A DNA stretch of 64,000 nucleotides from Nostoc sp. GT001 (GCF_030382115.1 NZ_JAUDRJ010000003.1:1195332-1259331), one strand, 5' to 3'; shown: positions 45,601 through 54,215, numbered from the stretch's first letter. Made by a program: numbers and translations. The notes: a model not told the origin generated them from the sequence alone.

Positions 45601-46302
45601 ATTGACAGTTTCCCTGGCTTGGAAGTAGACATCAGGGTTTTGTGTTGTACCGCGCAAAACTGGTTTGTCGGGAGTGAGGGCGCGTGACCGATGAGCGAAT
45701 ACTAATTCATCGGGAATGAATTCTCGCAGGTCATCTTCTGTTAAAGTTTCTACTTTGTTAATTTCGTGGGAGGTACGAAAGCCATCAAAAAAGTGCAGAA
45801 AGGGTATCCGTGATTCTAGGGTTGCTCGTGTTGCTATCAATGCAAAATCTTGTGCTTCTTGCACTGATGCGGCACACAACATAGCAAAACCAGTACCACG
45901 CGCCGCCATGACATCGCTGTGGTCGCCGAAAATAGAGAGAGCTTGCGCGGCTAGCGATCGCGCGGCAATATGAAATACTGTAGGTATTAATTCTCCAGCA
46001 ATCTTGTACATATTGGGGATCATCAACAATAATCCCTGCGATGCTGTAAATGTGGTTGTCAGTGAACCAGTTTGCAAAGCACCATGTACAGCACCAGCCA
46101 CACCTCCTTCACTCTGCATCTGTACTACCGAGGGAACAGTACCCCAAATATTGGGTTTACCCTCACTAGCCCAAGCATCGGCCCACTCAGCCATCGGTGA
46201 AGAAGGAGTAATTGGGTAAATTGCAATAACCTCATTCAGTCGATAGACAATTTGAGCAACAGCCTCATTGCCGTCTATGGTTGCAAATGTTTTGTCCTGC
46301 AT
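42658..46302 (-). CDS. nifJ: Pyruvate:ferredoxin (flavodoxin) oxidoreductase NifJ
   Basis: 1214-aa homodimeric enzyme that oxidises pyruvate to acetyl-CoA and CO2 and reduces ferredoxin or flavodoxin under dark or low-oxygen conditions. Order: pyrimidine-binding TPP domain (IDGNEAVAQIVYRLNEVIAIYPITPSSPMAEW), transketolase-C-like domain (VGVLKARLYRPF), gamma domain, two 4Fe-4S sites (CIQCGKCVMVCPHSVIR near 690, CTGCGICVDVCP near 745) and the TPP pyrophosphate domain with a third cluster (CAGCGETPY; GGDGWGYDIGFGGLDH; YSNTGGQMSKATP). Two dispersed repeats are translated within it (about residues 350-380 and 637-658), both in linkers, so the enzyme may still work. A putative operator lies 75 bp upstream of the start. 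Confidence 0.95.
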   Translation of the reverse strand: MQDKTFATIDGNEAVAQIVYRLNEVIAIYPITPSSPMAEWADAWASEGKPNIWGTVPSVVQMQSEGGVAGAVHGALQTGSLTTTFTASQGLLLMIPNMYKIAGELIPTVFHIAARSLAAQALSIFGDHSDVMAARGTGFAMLCAASVQEAQDFALIATRATLESRIPFLHFFDGFRTSHEINKVETLTEDDLREFIPDELVFAHRSRALTPDKPVLRGTTQNPDVYFQARETVNPYYLACPDITQKVMDEFAAMTGRQYQLFEYHGDPAAERVIVLMGSGCEAVHETVDYLNARGEKVGVLKARLYRPFDAMRFVAALPETIRTIAVLDRTKEPGASGEPLYLDVVAAIHEAWEQGSRGVEEKLELNSPLPLCPSAPPPKILGGRYGLSSKEFTPAMIKAIFDNLATAEPKNHFTIGINDDVTHTSLNYDPDFSIEPDNIIRAIFYGLGADGTVGANKNSIKIIGEETNNYAQGYFVYDSKKSGSVTVSHLRFGSQPIRSTYLISKANFVACHQWEFIEKFPILKDIISDGTFLVNSPYEKDEVWDHLPPSVQEQIIEKHLKFYVINAYKVAHQAGMVGRINTVMQVCFFALSGVLPREKAIAYIKNSIRKTYSKKGDEIVQMNIKAVDTTLDNLYEVENRELGTCTERSRGIGNGKEKQSSIPDAAPAFVHDVLSKMIARQGDELPVSALPADGTYPTGTAKWEKRNIAQEIPVWDTDVCIQCGKCVMVCPHSVIRSKVYEPQQLENAPSTFKSANAKDHDWTGLKYTIQVAAEDCTGCGICVDVCPAKNKSELRRKAINMEPQLLLREPERENWDFFLNIPNPDRSHLKLTHINQQQMQEPLFEFSGACAGCGETPYIKLATQLFGDRMIVANATGCSSIYGGNLPTTPWTHNTEGRGPAWSNSLFEDNAEFGLGFRISIDKQAEFAAELLKQLTTDVGEELVNGILNAEQKDEADIWEQRERIVILKQQLETIISSQSPLTNKAKQLLSIADYLIKKSVWIIGGDGWGYDIGFGGLDHVLASGHNVNILILDTEVYSNTGGQMSKATPKAAVAKFASGGKVAPKKDLGLMAMTYGNVYIASVAMGARDEHTLKAFLEAEAYEGPSLIIAYSHCIAHGINMSTAMQNQKAAVDSGQWLLYRFNPDRIKQGENPLQLDSRTPKLPLEQYMYLENRFKMLTKSNEEVAQQLLKEAQADVKTRWQMYEYLAARQL
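44329..44391. repeat. Translated dispersed repeat in nifJ, site 1
   Basis: An inverted-repeat type sequence containing CCTCGACTGCGCTCAGTACA with flanking TTCCCATTCCCTA and TTCCCAATTCCCTA copies. In frame it reads ENRELGTCTERSRGIGNGK, between the gamma-type domain and the ferredoxin domain. TERSR-type peptides are what I would expect from the widespread Nostoc 'ACTGAGCG...AGTCGA' repeat. Confidence 0.75.
45167..45252. repeat. Translated dispersed repeat in nifJ, site 2
   Basis: Tandem GGGGCAGA and CCCCTGCT units in inverted arrangement. In frame it gives EQGSRGVEEK...PLPLCPSAPPP just before KILGGRYGLSSKEF. The same peptide appears in the hybrid kinase at 33363-33449. Confidence 0.8.
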
Positions 46303-46377
46303 CTTCTTGCACCTGCGAAAGTCTCTAAGGGCTAGTAATGATTAACCTGAACCTACTTTTGACATTAGAATAAGGAG

Positions 46378-46394
46378 TTGAGAAACTTGTGAAG
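46378..46394 (-). promoter_or_regulatory. Putative operator upstream of nifJ
   Basis: On the nifJ strand the sequence is CTTCACAAGTTTCTCAA, 75 bp before the start codon. It matches 15 of 17 positions of copies upstream of hoxF (60567), the gene after hoxY (56127) and the broken TPR gene (50016), and all four have the same orientation relative to the gene. It contains TCA boxes 11 bases apart, the spacing used by OmpR/PhoB-type response regulators. Confidence 0.55.
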
Positions 46395-46399
46395 AACTA

Positions 46400-46535
46400 A
46401 TATCATGTCCGCATAATTAGTTATGATTTCCACAGTCATTGCACCCCTCCCCGCAAGCGGAGAGGGGAGACAAAGCGCAGCTTTGGCGGGGTGGGGTTCT
46501 TGGGGTTTAGTTAAGTAATCAAGCGGACATGATAT
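46400..46535. mobile_element. MITE-like element, copy B
   Basis: 136-bp element with perfect 13-base terminal inverted repeats ATATCATGTCCGC / GCGGACATGATAT, related to copy A at 20256-20477 but inverted and shorter. The middle is a G+C-rich hairpin (CCCCTCCCCGCAAGCGGAGAG). It lies in the nifJ upstream region, immediately behind the putative operator, so it may displace upstream control sequence of nifJ and downstream sequence of hoxW. Confidence 0.75.
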
Positions 46536-46596
46536 AAAGGGATCGAGCCAAGAAACTTTGAGACTTTGAATATGCGATCGCAGTGGTTCTTCCTTT

Positions 46597-47169
46597 TCAA
46601 TCCGCAGCAGGAAATTTTCTAGATTTTGCCAACTTCATGCATAATTCTTTCCTCGCGGTTTTGATTAAGTGGTTTATTTGATCAATTGCTATCTCTATTC
46701 CTTGTTCAGCAAGAGGTGATAGATTCTCACCTAATTCAAAGTTTTCTCCTGGTATTGTCACCCACCAAGCTGGCGGACAATAACCGTATATAGCTTGAGT
46801 TAGAGCTAGAAGCGATCGCGGATCGACTGTATGTCCAGCGATAACATTGGAAGAGTTAGGTAAGAGCGATTGTACTTGCACCTGGGAATTTTCGGACGCT
46901 AAACAAGCATCAATAAATACTGCCAAATCACTATTAGCCAACGCTTGGGCAAGTTCGGGGGTGAGTTGGTGGACAGCAATAGATTTCACATTCGATAGCT
47001 GCAACGCCCTAGCTACTCGTGGACCAATGCCATCATCACTACGCAACTCGTTACCGTAACCAATTGCGTAGGCGTAGCCAGCACTTCGGCTCATTTCGGC
47101 TACGCTTAATGACCAACGCTCTGTTACCGTCGTAGACATCGCCTCTGCGTAGCCCATCACATTACACAT
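46597..47169 (-). CDS. hoxW: [NiFe]-hydrogenase maturation protease HoxW
   Basis: Endopeptidase that removes the C-terminal extension of HoxH after nickel insertion. The HyaD/HycI-family core is clear: GYGNELRSDDGIGPRVA (metal-binding Glu), LAVFIDACL (Asp) and VIAGHTVDPRSLLALTQ (His). The 190-aa reading has an unusual N-terminus of about 37 residues encoded largely by dispersed-repeat sequence (GCGTAGGCGTAGCC, GCGATGTCTACGACG). Native HoxW normally begins almost directly at the AIGYGNELR segment, so the real start is uncertain. ATG 47169 is the first in frame. HoxH with its cleavable tail is encoded 5.6 kb away on the same strand, separated by an IS element and other insertions. Confidence 0.88.
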   Translation of the reverse strand: MCNVMGYAEAMSTTVTERWSLSVAEMSRSAGYAYAIGYGNELRSDDGIGPRVARALQLSNVKSIAVHQLTPELAQALANSDLAVFIDACLASENSQVQVQSLLPNSSNVIAGHTVDPRSLLALTQAIYGYCPPAWWVTIPGENFELGENLSPLAEQGIEIAIDQINHLIKTARKELCMKLAKSRKFPAAD

Positions 47170-47219
47170 ACTTTTTAGTTGTCAATACCTTAGCCAAAAT
47201 AAGAGGATGAGGAGAGAGG

Positions 47220-48624
47220 GCCGATGTAGTAGAGTTATTGTCTCTCACAACGACAACTCAAAAACTACAATCAGCCCATGTCCGATATCTTATCACTGCT
47301 ACAATGCTTGCTACCGCAGATAAACGCTACGACGATGCGGCAATTGAACCAGATAATCCTGGCTATGTTAGCGATGAGCGGACGAGTCACGATGTTGGGA
47401 ATTTCCCGTTGGGCAGGCATTGGTGGTAGTTATCGGACGATGTTGCGGTTTTTTCATACAGTAATACCTTGGGCTACATTGTTTTGGCTATTTTTCCGCA
47501 AGCATTTGTTCCGTGCGAATGAGGTATATTTGCTTGCAGGAGATGAAGTTGTAGTCAGTAAATCGGGTAAAAAGACTTATGGATTAGATAGATTCTTTTC
47601 TAGCCTAGCCAATAAACCGATATCAGGATTATCTTTCTTTGTATTATCATTAGTGAGTGTTGAACAGAGGCACTCGTTTCCGATTCAGATAGAACAGGTA
47701 ATAAAGAAAGATACTCAAACAAAAAGTACCTCGACAATCGAAAAACCAAACAAAAAAGAAAAGCGTGGGCGTGGACGACCAAAAGGAAGTAAAAACAAAA
47801 ATAAAAAGGAAGTGATATTAACATCTGAATTAATACTAATTCAGAAAATGATTGGTTCACTATTCAAGTTATTAGCTAACTCTATTTCCCTCACCTACTT
47901 GGTAGTAGATGGTCATTTTGGTAACAACAATGCTTTGCAGATGGCACGTCTTGTCAACTTGCAGATAATTTCCAAATTGCGCCATGATTCAGCATTATAC
48001 TTCCCTTATGAAAATCCTGACTCCAGTAAGCGCTCTCGTCGTAAATACGGTGATAAGCTAGACTATCGTAATATACCTGACAAATACTTATGTAAAAGTG
48101 CTATTGAGGATGATATTCAAACTGATATTTATCAAGCCACTCTTATTCACAAAGAATTTGCCCAAGCTCTCAATGTAGTGATTTTGGTCAAAACCAATCT
48201 TAAAACTAATGCTTGCAGCCATGTAATTATTTTTTCTAGCGACCTAACTCTGTCATTTGAAAAAATTATCGACTATTACAAACTCCGTTTCCAAATCGAG
48301 TTTAATTTTAGGGATGCCAAGCAGTTTTGGGGATTGGAAGATTTTATGAACCTGAGCCAAACTGCCGTGACTAATGCTTCTAATTTAGCATTTTTTATGG
48401 TCAATTTATCCCACCATCTTCTCGCTGATTTCCAGCAACTCAATCCCGGTTCTGGCATTATTGACCTTAAGGCTTACCATCGTGGTTTTCGATATGTTCG
48501 TGAAATGTTAAAAATGCTTCCCGAAATCCCTGAGCCTATTTTATTAACCCAGATTTTTGCCAAGCTTACTTCTTTAGGACGTATTCATCCCGTTTCCACT
48601 GGCGTTGAACCCTCGTAAATTGGC
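47220..48624 (+). mobile_element. IS4-superfamily insertion sequence
   Basis: About 1405 bp containing one transposase gene. Proposed ends are imperfect inverted repeats (GCCGATGTAGTAGAGTT at the left; complement of GCCAATTTACGAGGGTT at the right; about 14 of 20 match). They are flanked by a 5-bp direct repeat AGAGG (47215-47219 and 48625-48629). The insertion sits between hoxW and the first surviving codons of a D1 gene. The boundary assignment is my inference from these repeats. Confidence 0.7.
47278..48618 (+). CDS. IS4-type DDE transposase
   Basis: 446-aa transposase with the DDE core: AGDEVVVSKSGKKTYGLDRF (first Asp), YLVVDGHFGNNNAL (second Asp), and YKLRFQIEFNFRDAKQFWGL, which fits the Y-x2-R-x3-E-x6-K signature of the IS4 superfamily. 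A basic, lysine-rich insert (KRGRGRPKGSKNKNKK, an AT-hook-like motif) lies near residue 160. The ATG at 47278 is the first good start. The frame is complete, so the element may still be active. Its stop codon is six bases from the proposed right end. Confidence 0.88.
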   Translation: MSDILSLLQCLLPQINATTMRQLNQIILAMLAMSGRVTMLGISRWAGIGGSYRTMLRFFHTVIPWATLFWLFFRKHLFRANEVYLLAGDEVVVSKSGKKTYGLDRFFSSLANKPISGLSFFVLSLVSVEQRHSFPIQIEQVIKKDTQTKSTSTIEKPNKKEKRGRGRPKGSKNKNKKEVILTSELILIQKMIGSLFKLLANSISLTYLVVDGHFGNNNALQMARLVNLQIISKLRHDSALYFPYENPDSSKRSRRKYGDKLDYRNIPDKYLCKSAIEDDIQTDIYQATLIHKEFAQALNVVILVKTNLKTNACSHVIIFSSDLTLSFEKIIDYYKLRFQIEFNFRDAKQFWGLEDFMNLSQTAVTNASNLAFFMVNLSHHLLADFQQLNPGSGIIDLKAYHRGFRYVREMLKMLPEIPEPILLTQIFAKLTSLGRIHPVSTGVEPS

Positions 48625-49014
48625 AGAGGTATTGATGAAAATGAATCAATTAATGCCGGATATAAGTTGGGTCAGCAGAAAGCCACCTACAATTACTTGG
48701 CAGGACACTATGGCTTCTTGGGTCGGTTGTTGATTCCTCCCTTTGCTAGCAAAAATCATCGTGCTTTCCATTTATTATTAGCAGCATTACCAACGGTAGG
48801 TATTTGGTTTGCAGCGATGGGTGTATGTTCGATGGCATTTAATATCAATGGATTGAACTTTAATCATTCCATCTTAGATAGTCGGGGTGAAGTAATTAGA
48901 ACCGACGCTGATATGCTGAACCGTGCCAATCTTGGTATAAATGCAATGCACGCCCCTAATGTTCATAATTTTCCTTTGGTTCTGTCTAGCGGTCAACCTA
49001 TTCCAGTTTCCTAA
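48625..49014 (+). pseudogene. psbA: C-terminal remnant of a divergent (rogue/sentinel-type) photosystem II D1 gene
   Basis: The open frame right after the IS element reads [35 protein letters not shown] and continues to GQPIPVS. It aligns with D1 from about residue 225 to the end, including GYKFGQ, the His272 region ([19 protein letters not shown]), [17 protein letters not shown] and NRANLG. Near the C-terminus canonical MHERNAHNFPLDLA is [15 protein letters not shown]: His332 and His337 are kept but Mn ligands Glu333, Asp342 and Ala344 are lost. Such changes mark non-water-splitting D1 variants made by diazotrophic cyanobacteria. The first 220 residues, including His198, His215 and Asp170, are absent and not present left of the IS, so this is a non-functional remnant. 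Confidence 0.82.
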
Positions 49015-49429
49015 ATTCAGTTTTGATAAATCTGCAAAAATCTGCGATCGCTGTAAAATCTAACAGACCCTCGTCAAGTGTCTCCAAATGAACTTGTAAA
49101 TTCGCAGTATCTCCAAGGCTATTCATTGATGTCTGTTTGTCAATGATTTTTATGATCTTTTTGGTGCTGAACAATGTTATTTCTGTTGAAAACCCTCCTG
49201 GCTGGGACACTATTAACCCGCAGATCCCTTAGTGCAGATCAAGCGGTTCTAGTTGCGATCGCACTGCCTACAGCTAGGGGTGCTTGCATCTTTCAGGCTA
49301 AGGTTTCTGCATCTGCTATTGGTGAAGCATTAAGTATTTTTGCTAGTTTGAGTAAGTAAGTTTTAATTGTAATAGTATTAATCTACCAATATTAGTCATA
49401 AAGCTACTTCAATAGCAAGGAGGGGTGGC
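49015..49429. other. Intergenic region with weak short frames
   Basis: 415 bp. On the minus strand, 49210-48998 encodes 70 residues ending LLDFTAIADFCRFIKTEF, slightly like the C-terminus of DUF4351 proteins, and overlapping the D1 stop; it may be a fragment. On the plus strand, 49174-49359 is open but resembles nothing known to me. I do not call either a gene. Confidence 0.35.
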
Positions 49430-49639
49430 ATGGAACCTGTAGAAGTGAAAACTACAGAAGGCGTTCATGTTGAGATAAATCCTAATGCAATTTCTGAAAT
49501 AGTAGAAGTAGAAGAAGAACAGCCAGGATTTTTATTTTTCCCTGGAAAAGAAGCAGAGTATGAAATCCACATGATGGACAAAGAAGTGTACCGGGTTACT
49601 CAAGAAGAACATAACAAATTGAGAAATTCCTCACAGTGA
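49430..49639 (+). CDS. Small acidic hypothetical protein
   Basis: 69-aa protein with an ideal ribosome-binding site (AAGGAGG at 49417-49423, six bases before the ATG). The sequence is acidic, with a central VEVEEEQPGFLFFPGKE stretch and alternating hydrophobic residues that suggest a small beta-rich fold. I do not recognise a family. It stands alone between the D1 remnant and the hoxW-like remnant and is probably a real gene because of the strong start signals. Confidence 0.6.
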   Translation: MEPVEVKTTEGVHVEINPNAISEIVEVEEEQPGFLFFPGKEAEYEIHMMDKEVYRVTQEEHNKLRNSSQ

Positions 49640-49879
49640 GTTTTGAATCTAGCCCCATCAGGAACAGATTCAGATTATCAAGCATTTGTCAATAATTCAT
49701 AGGGCACAAAAGTTAGTTAAGTACGGACTCTGGTTGATTTGCTTCTAACCAGTTAAATAAATCTGCGATCGCTAGTGATTCTCAATTTAAAATTAAGCGA
49801 TCGCGGTTTGTTTAGTGGCAAATATTTCCAGTTTGTTTCTCTATGGGTTGATTGAAGGGCGATAGTCAGACTTTATAAT

Positions 49880-49946
49880 CCGTAACCAATGGCGTAGGCG
49901 TAGCCCGTCGTAGACATCGCATTACAATTCATACTTTTTAGCTGTC
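49880..49946 (-). pseudogene. Remnant of a second hoxW 5' end
   Basis: On the minus strand the bases read ATG AAT TGT AAT GCG ATG TCT..., then GGCTACGCCTACGCCATTGG and TTACGG. They match the start of hoxW (47054-47180): the CATACTTTTTAG leader, ATTACA, GCGATGTCTACGACG and CCGTAACCAAT blocks occur in both, in the same order. hoxW has two extra repeat insertions. After the GYG codons a stop follows at once. The middle of the match is a dispersed repeat, but both flanks also match, which favours a partial gene duplication. Confidence 0.5.
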
Positions 49947-50015
49947 TAACCCGATTTTGAAGTTAGATAAAAAACTTCAGGAAAATGTGAGGAGATAGAG
50001 AAGCTTTGAACTAAT

Positions 50016-50032
50016 CCTCACAAGTTCCTCAA
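50016..50032 (+). promoter_or_regulatory. Putative operator upstream of the broken TPR gene
   Basis: CCTCACAAGTTCCTCAA, identical to the hoxF copy (60567-60583, opposite strand). Two CCTCA boxes are 11 bases apart. It lies 227 bp before the TPR gene start, further than the other copies, and may originally have served a lost gene near the hoxW-like remnant. Confidence 0.5.
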
Positions 50033-50259
50033 ATTATTGACATATAAGTAAAGCTATAGCAATTCTGAATCATTCGTAAACTTATTTCATTATGTTCTTG
50101 GCGCTCTTGGCAGTTCGATAAAGCCATTCTGGCTACAGGCGATCGCCATAGTCAAATCCTCTCCTGTAGAAAAATGAGGGGGAAATCATTAAAAGCTTGT
50201 TTTACCCATTATTACAAACTTTGAATAGCAAAAAATTGAAAAACTAGCGAGGCTGTAAA

Positions 50260-52622
50260 ATGTTTTTTATCTCTGATTTATGTGATTTATACGAAAAAAT
50301 TTTAGACGAAAGAGTGAAAGAGGTGCAAATATCTCTAAAGAGTACAATGCAAAAGATATGCAGATGGTTTCAAGAATATAAAAATTGGCCAGATTGGGGC
50401 TTGAGTATATTATGTATCACATTGGCATTATTGATTGCATTTCTTTGGGATTATCTGAAGATTTATGAATTTGGCGCATGTTTTCAGGGATTCCTCAAGA
50501 ATAATCTCAAGATTTGCTTTGATCTACTAGGCATGAAAGATATTTCGGGTGATATACAGAAGCGAATATCCAGGTTTATTCTGCTGCAAATATTCCTTCT
50601 TGGATTTGTTTTTTCTTTATTATTTTTGTTTTTAAAATTTTCTATAAGGCTCAAGGTAATCCGATTATTTATATTTTTCCTATTAGGTTTTTTAGCTGTA
50701 AAATATTTTGATATAATCAACAAATCAATTACAACAAATAAAAATTGGATTTTTCCAGAAAACTATCTTTTAGTAGATTATTTATATACATTTGATGCTG
50801 GAAAATTTCTTTCGCTGATAACAATTATCATTCTTGTTACTGTTTTATATCTTTTACATCGCTGGCTATCGAGCTCTCCCGGAATAATTATCCAACCATT
50901 TGGTTTTGATGATGAAAATCAGAAAGATAGTTTACGTGAGAAACAATCGATTGCCGATCAGCTAACTGCGGAACTACATCAAATTTCTCACATTCATAAT
51001 TTTCTTGAAGATGGAAAACTAAAAGTACGATCTAGCTCTTCCCTTTTAGCTGTTTGTAGAGAAGATATAATTTTTCCTTTAGGAGAAATCAATGGAGAAA
51101 AATTAGAAAATACTCTTGAGGAATTAGGAACAGTTACTGTATCTGGAGGGACATCACTACAATTAGGTAAACTATTGCTGGCTTTACGGCAGTTGTGGCT
51201 CAGGGATCTGTGCAAGTCATCACTGGAACTATTGTCCAAAAACAAAATTCCCCTTTAGAAATAGCAGCTCGCTACCAACAAACCACTCATATTTCCGAAG
51301 TCCATGCTTACAAAATAACTCAAAAACTTCAAGATTCTAATAAAAAATCTGACCTATCTGACATGATAAAAGAGCTTGCCTACCGAATTGCTCTTGATTT
51401 ATCGCAAAAAGCATTATCAACTCATAGTTGGGAAGCATTTAAGTTTTTTACTGAGGCACTGCATCAGATATGTCATTATGAAAGAACTAAATCTATTAAC
51501 GATCTCAATAAAGCTAAAAAGTTATGTCTTGATGCTAAAAAATATGATATAAATTATATCAAAATTGGAGAAATGTTAAGTTTAATAGGACTTTGCTATT
51601 TAAGTATAGACCAATACAAGGATGCAAAAAATGCTCTTTATGAGGCAATGCAAATAAGTCCTAATAGTCCTTCTATTCTCACCGTATATGGAACTCTAGA
51701 TTATTATTTAGGTGAATATGAACAAGCGCTTAAGCACTATAAACATGCAAAAGATTTAAAGCCAGATAGCTATGAAATTCAGATTAAAATTGGCATTATC
51801 CAAGCTATTCATGGACAATATGTTGAGAGTCGAAAAAATTTTTTAGAATCTAGATTACTAGAATGTGATAATCGTGCTGCTCGGAGTGCGCTTGCTTGGC
51901 TTGATTTTCTGTGTCATTTGGATGAATTAAAAAATGGAACCGAAAGAAAAGCTAATTCTAGGTTAGAAAAAGCTTATAAGGGATTGGATAAAATAATAAG
52001 GTCACGGGATATCACTAACATTGACTATGGTAATCTCGCTATTGTCTTATTATATAAAGGCGGAAAAGAAAATGTTAAAAATGCTTATGAAAATTGGCGA
52101 AAAGCATTTCAATCATGTCCAAATAGGACAACTTCTGACAAAATAAAGCATATATTTTATGAGCTACTCGTTAGGAGTGAAACTATTGATCGGACGGGAA
52201 TTATAGATCAGAAGTTGAGTGAACTCAATCAGCTTCTACAGAATCAAATATTGCATCAAGAAGTTTTGCCACATGCCGTTATCAGTGATATTTTGAAGAA
52301 TGCAAAGATTATATGGAAAAAATGCATGGACAATATGAAAAATACAGAAGCTGAAAAATTATTGATCAGCAGAATTCTGACAAACTCTATAATATTTAAC
52401 TTGAAGTATGAAAAAATAGAAATCTCAGGCTCTGAGATGATATTTGACTTCACCTATGAAGAAATAGAAATATTAGACTCTGAAAGTTATGAGGCATGTT
52501 TCCCTGCTGAAGAGCATAGACAATTAGAATTATTCATGAGAAAGCTTATTGTATTTTTGGAGCGGAGTAAAAACAGCAAAAACCTGTGTTCCCATAATCC
52601 AATTTTTTCCTCTGAGGGCTAA
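50260..52622 (+). pseudogene. Membrane-TPR protein, frameshifted; paralogue of the gene between hoxE and hoxF
   Basis: Two overlapping frames, 50260-51258 (332 aa) and 51195-52622 (475 aa), together resemble the 906-aa protein at 60643-63363. The first part has about four hydrophobic helices ending in LHRWLSSSPGIIIQPFGFDD, and a SIADQLTAELHQISHIH segment like the TolB-type domain of the paralogue. The second has ELAYRIALDL, SWEAFKFFTEALHQI and several TPR helices (ALYEAMQISPNSPSILTVYG; ALKHYKHAKDLKPDSYEIQIK). Adding one G in TGGCT near 51196 gives LRQLWAQGSVQVITG, matching the paralogue's LKQLWPFGGVNRAISG. It reads opposite to the hox operon. Function is unknown. Confidence 0.7.
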
Positions 52623-52763
52623 AGCCGCACTCTTTCTAAACATCTCTGGTGGAAAACTTGCAATACGCTGTCACCAATATATCCGGTACGCAATATATTT
52701 CCAAGCACTCAAACGCAAGTTAACAAATAGGCGTTGCATAATAGTGTCAGAGATTCTCTGCTG

Positions 52764-54215
52764 TTACTCCCGCCAAACCTCATTAACAACACTCCCATCA
52801 ACACCAACTAATTGAATATGCAAAGGCATTTGCCCCGCCGCATGAGTTGAACAACTCAAACAAGGGTCAAATGCTCGAATTCCTGCCTCAACTCGGTTTA
52901 ACATACCTTCAGGAATTTCTGAGCCGTGAATAAAATGTCGGGCAATTTGAGCTACTGTGCGATTCATCGCTAAATTATTCTGACCTGTGGCAATTATTAA
53001 ATTTACTTTCTGAAGTAACCCATTTTCATCAACTTGATAATGGTGAAATAATGTACCCCGTGGTGCTTCACTACAACCAACTGCTTCTAATCGGTTAATG
53101 GCAGCATCAGCCCGCAATTTGGTAGACATTAAATCTGGGTCATCTATGATAATTTCTATGCGTTCAATGCAAGCTAAAATTTCAATTAATCGGGCGTAAT
53201 GATAGAAAAATGATGATGTAACTGTGCCTTTACCTCTATCTCGAAATTCTCTCAATTCAGCATCAGCTAAAGGTGTACCAATATGACTGCAAATATTCAA
53301 ACGCGCTAAAGGTCCTACTCGGTAAATACCGCTATCGAGACTACAATAGTCGCTTTGGTCAGGATAACCCAAAGGACGATAGTAGGGAGACTTTAAATAA
53401 GAATCTGGTTGAACTGCTTCACCGATAAATTCTTGATAATTAGTTGGGTCGAGTTTATCAGCAATAATATTCCCGGCGCTATCTACAAAGCGAATATGTC
53501 CGTCGTAGTACTCCCACAAACCATCGGCAGTGACTAAACCCATAAATAAGCTAGGAAAATTCCCAAAGGTTTGTACTTCTTTTTGATAATCATGAAGTAA
53601 GTTTTTAAATCTACCTAGTGCATCTAAGATTGTGGCGCGTGCTTCTGGGATGCGATTTTGAATATGAGTACGTCCTTCTGGGGATAAAGGTTCGCGGACA
53701 CCACCAGGAATCGCCCATGATGGATGTATTTTTCGTCCTCCCAATTGTTCGATAATTTCTTGTCCAAATTGACGTAAGCGAATTCCGCCACGCGCTAGTT
53801 CTGGTTCGGCTGCAATTAAGCCAAATACATTGCGTTTTTGAGGATCGCTATCCATTCCTAATAATAAATCTGGGGCGCTGAGGTGGAAAAAACTCAGGGC
53901 GTGGGATTGAATAATTTGTCCCAAATTCATCAAACGGCGCAGTTTTTCGGCAGCTTTAGGAATTGTCACCGCAAGAATGCGATCGCCAGCTTTGGCAGAA
54001 GCTAATAAATGACTCACCGGACAAATTCCACAAATCCGCGCCGTAATTCCTGGCATTTCCCAAAGCGGACGACCTTCACAAAACTTTTCAAAACCACGAA
54101 ATTCTGTGACATGAAACCGAGCATCGCTGACTTGTCCGTTATCATCCAAGTAAATAGAGATTTTGGCGTGTCCTTCAATGCGGGTAACGGGGTCGATAAT
54201 GATTTTTTGAGACAT
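52764..54215 (-). CDS. hoxH: Bidirectional [NiFe]-hydrogenase large subunit HoxH
   Basis: 483-aa catalytic subunit that carries the Ni-Fe active site and interconverts H2 with protons and electrons. Both nickel-binding pairs are present: [10 protein letters not shown] (about residues 61-70) and DPCLSCSTH near the C-terminus. The sequence after that His, [20 protein letters not shown] and five more residues (25 in all), is the extension removed by HoxW. It is therefore a precursor that needs maturation. It is the last hox structural gene in the leftward cluster. Its upstream gap contains a decayed copy of part of itself (54283-54361). Confidence 0.96.
   Translation of the reverse strand: MSQKIIIDPVTRIEGHAKISIYLDDNGQVSDARFHVTEFRGFEKFCEGRPLWEMPGITARICGICPVSHLLASAKAGDRILAVTIPKAAEKLRRLMNLGQIIQSHALSFFHLSAPDLLLGMDSDPQKRNVFGLIAAEPELARGGIRLRQFGQEIIEQLGGRKIHPSWAIPGGVREPLSPEGRTHIQNRIPEARATILDALGRFKNLLHDYQKEVQTFGNFPSLFMGLVTADGLWEYYDGHIRFVDSAGNIIADKLDPTNYQEFIGEAVQPDSYLKSPYYRPLGYPDQSDYCSLDSGIYRVGPLARLNICSHIGTPLADAELREFRDRGKGTVTSSFFYHYARLIEILACIERIEIIIDDPDLMSTKLRADAAINRLEAVGCSEAPRGTLFHHYQVDENGLLQKVNLIIATGQNNLAMNRTVAQIARHFIHGSEIPEGMLNRVEAGIRAFDPCLSCSTHAAGQMPLHIQLVGVDGSVVNEVWRE

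Noticed and set aside
46303..46377. NtcA site (GTA-N8-TAC) at the nifJ promoter
   Set aside because: Only half-site-like GTA sequences are present; no full palindrome.
48998..49210. Minus-strand 70-codon frame with a DUF4351-like ending
   Set aside because: It is short, has no good start signal and overlaps the D1 remnant; the similarity is too weak to call a gene.
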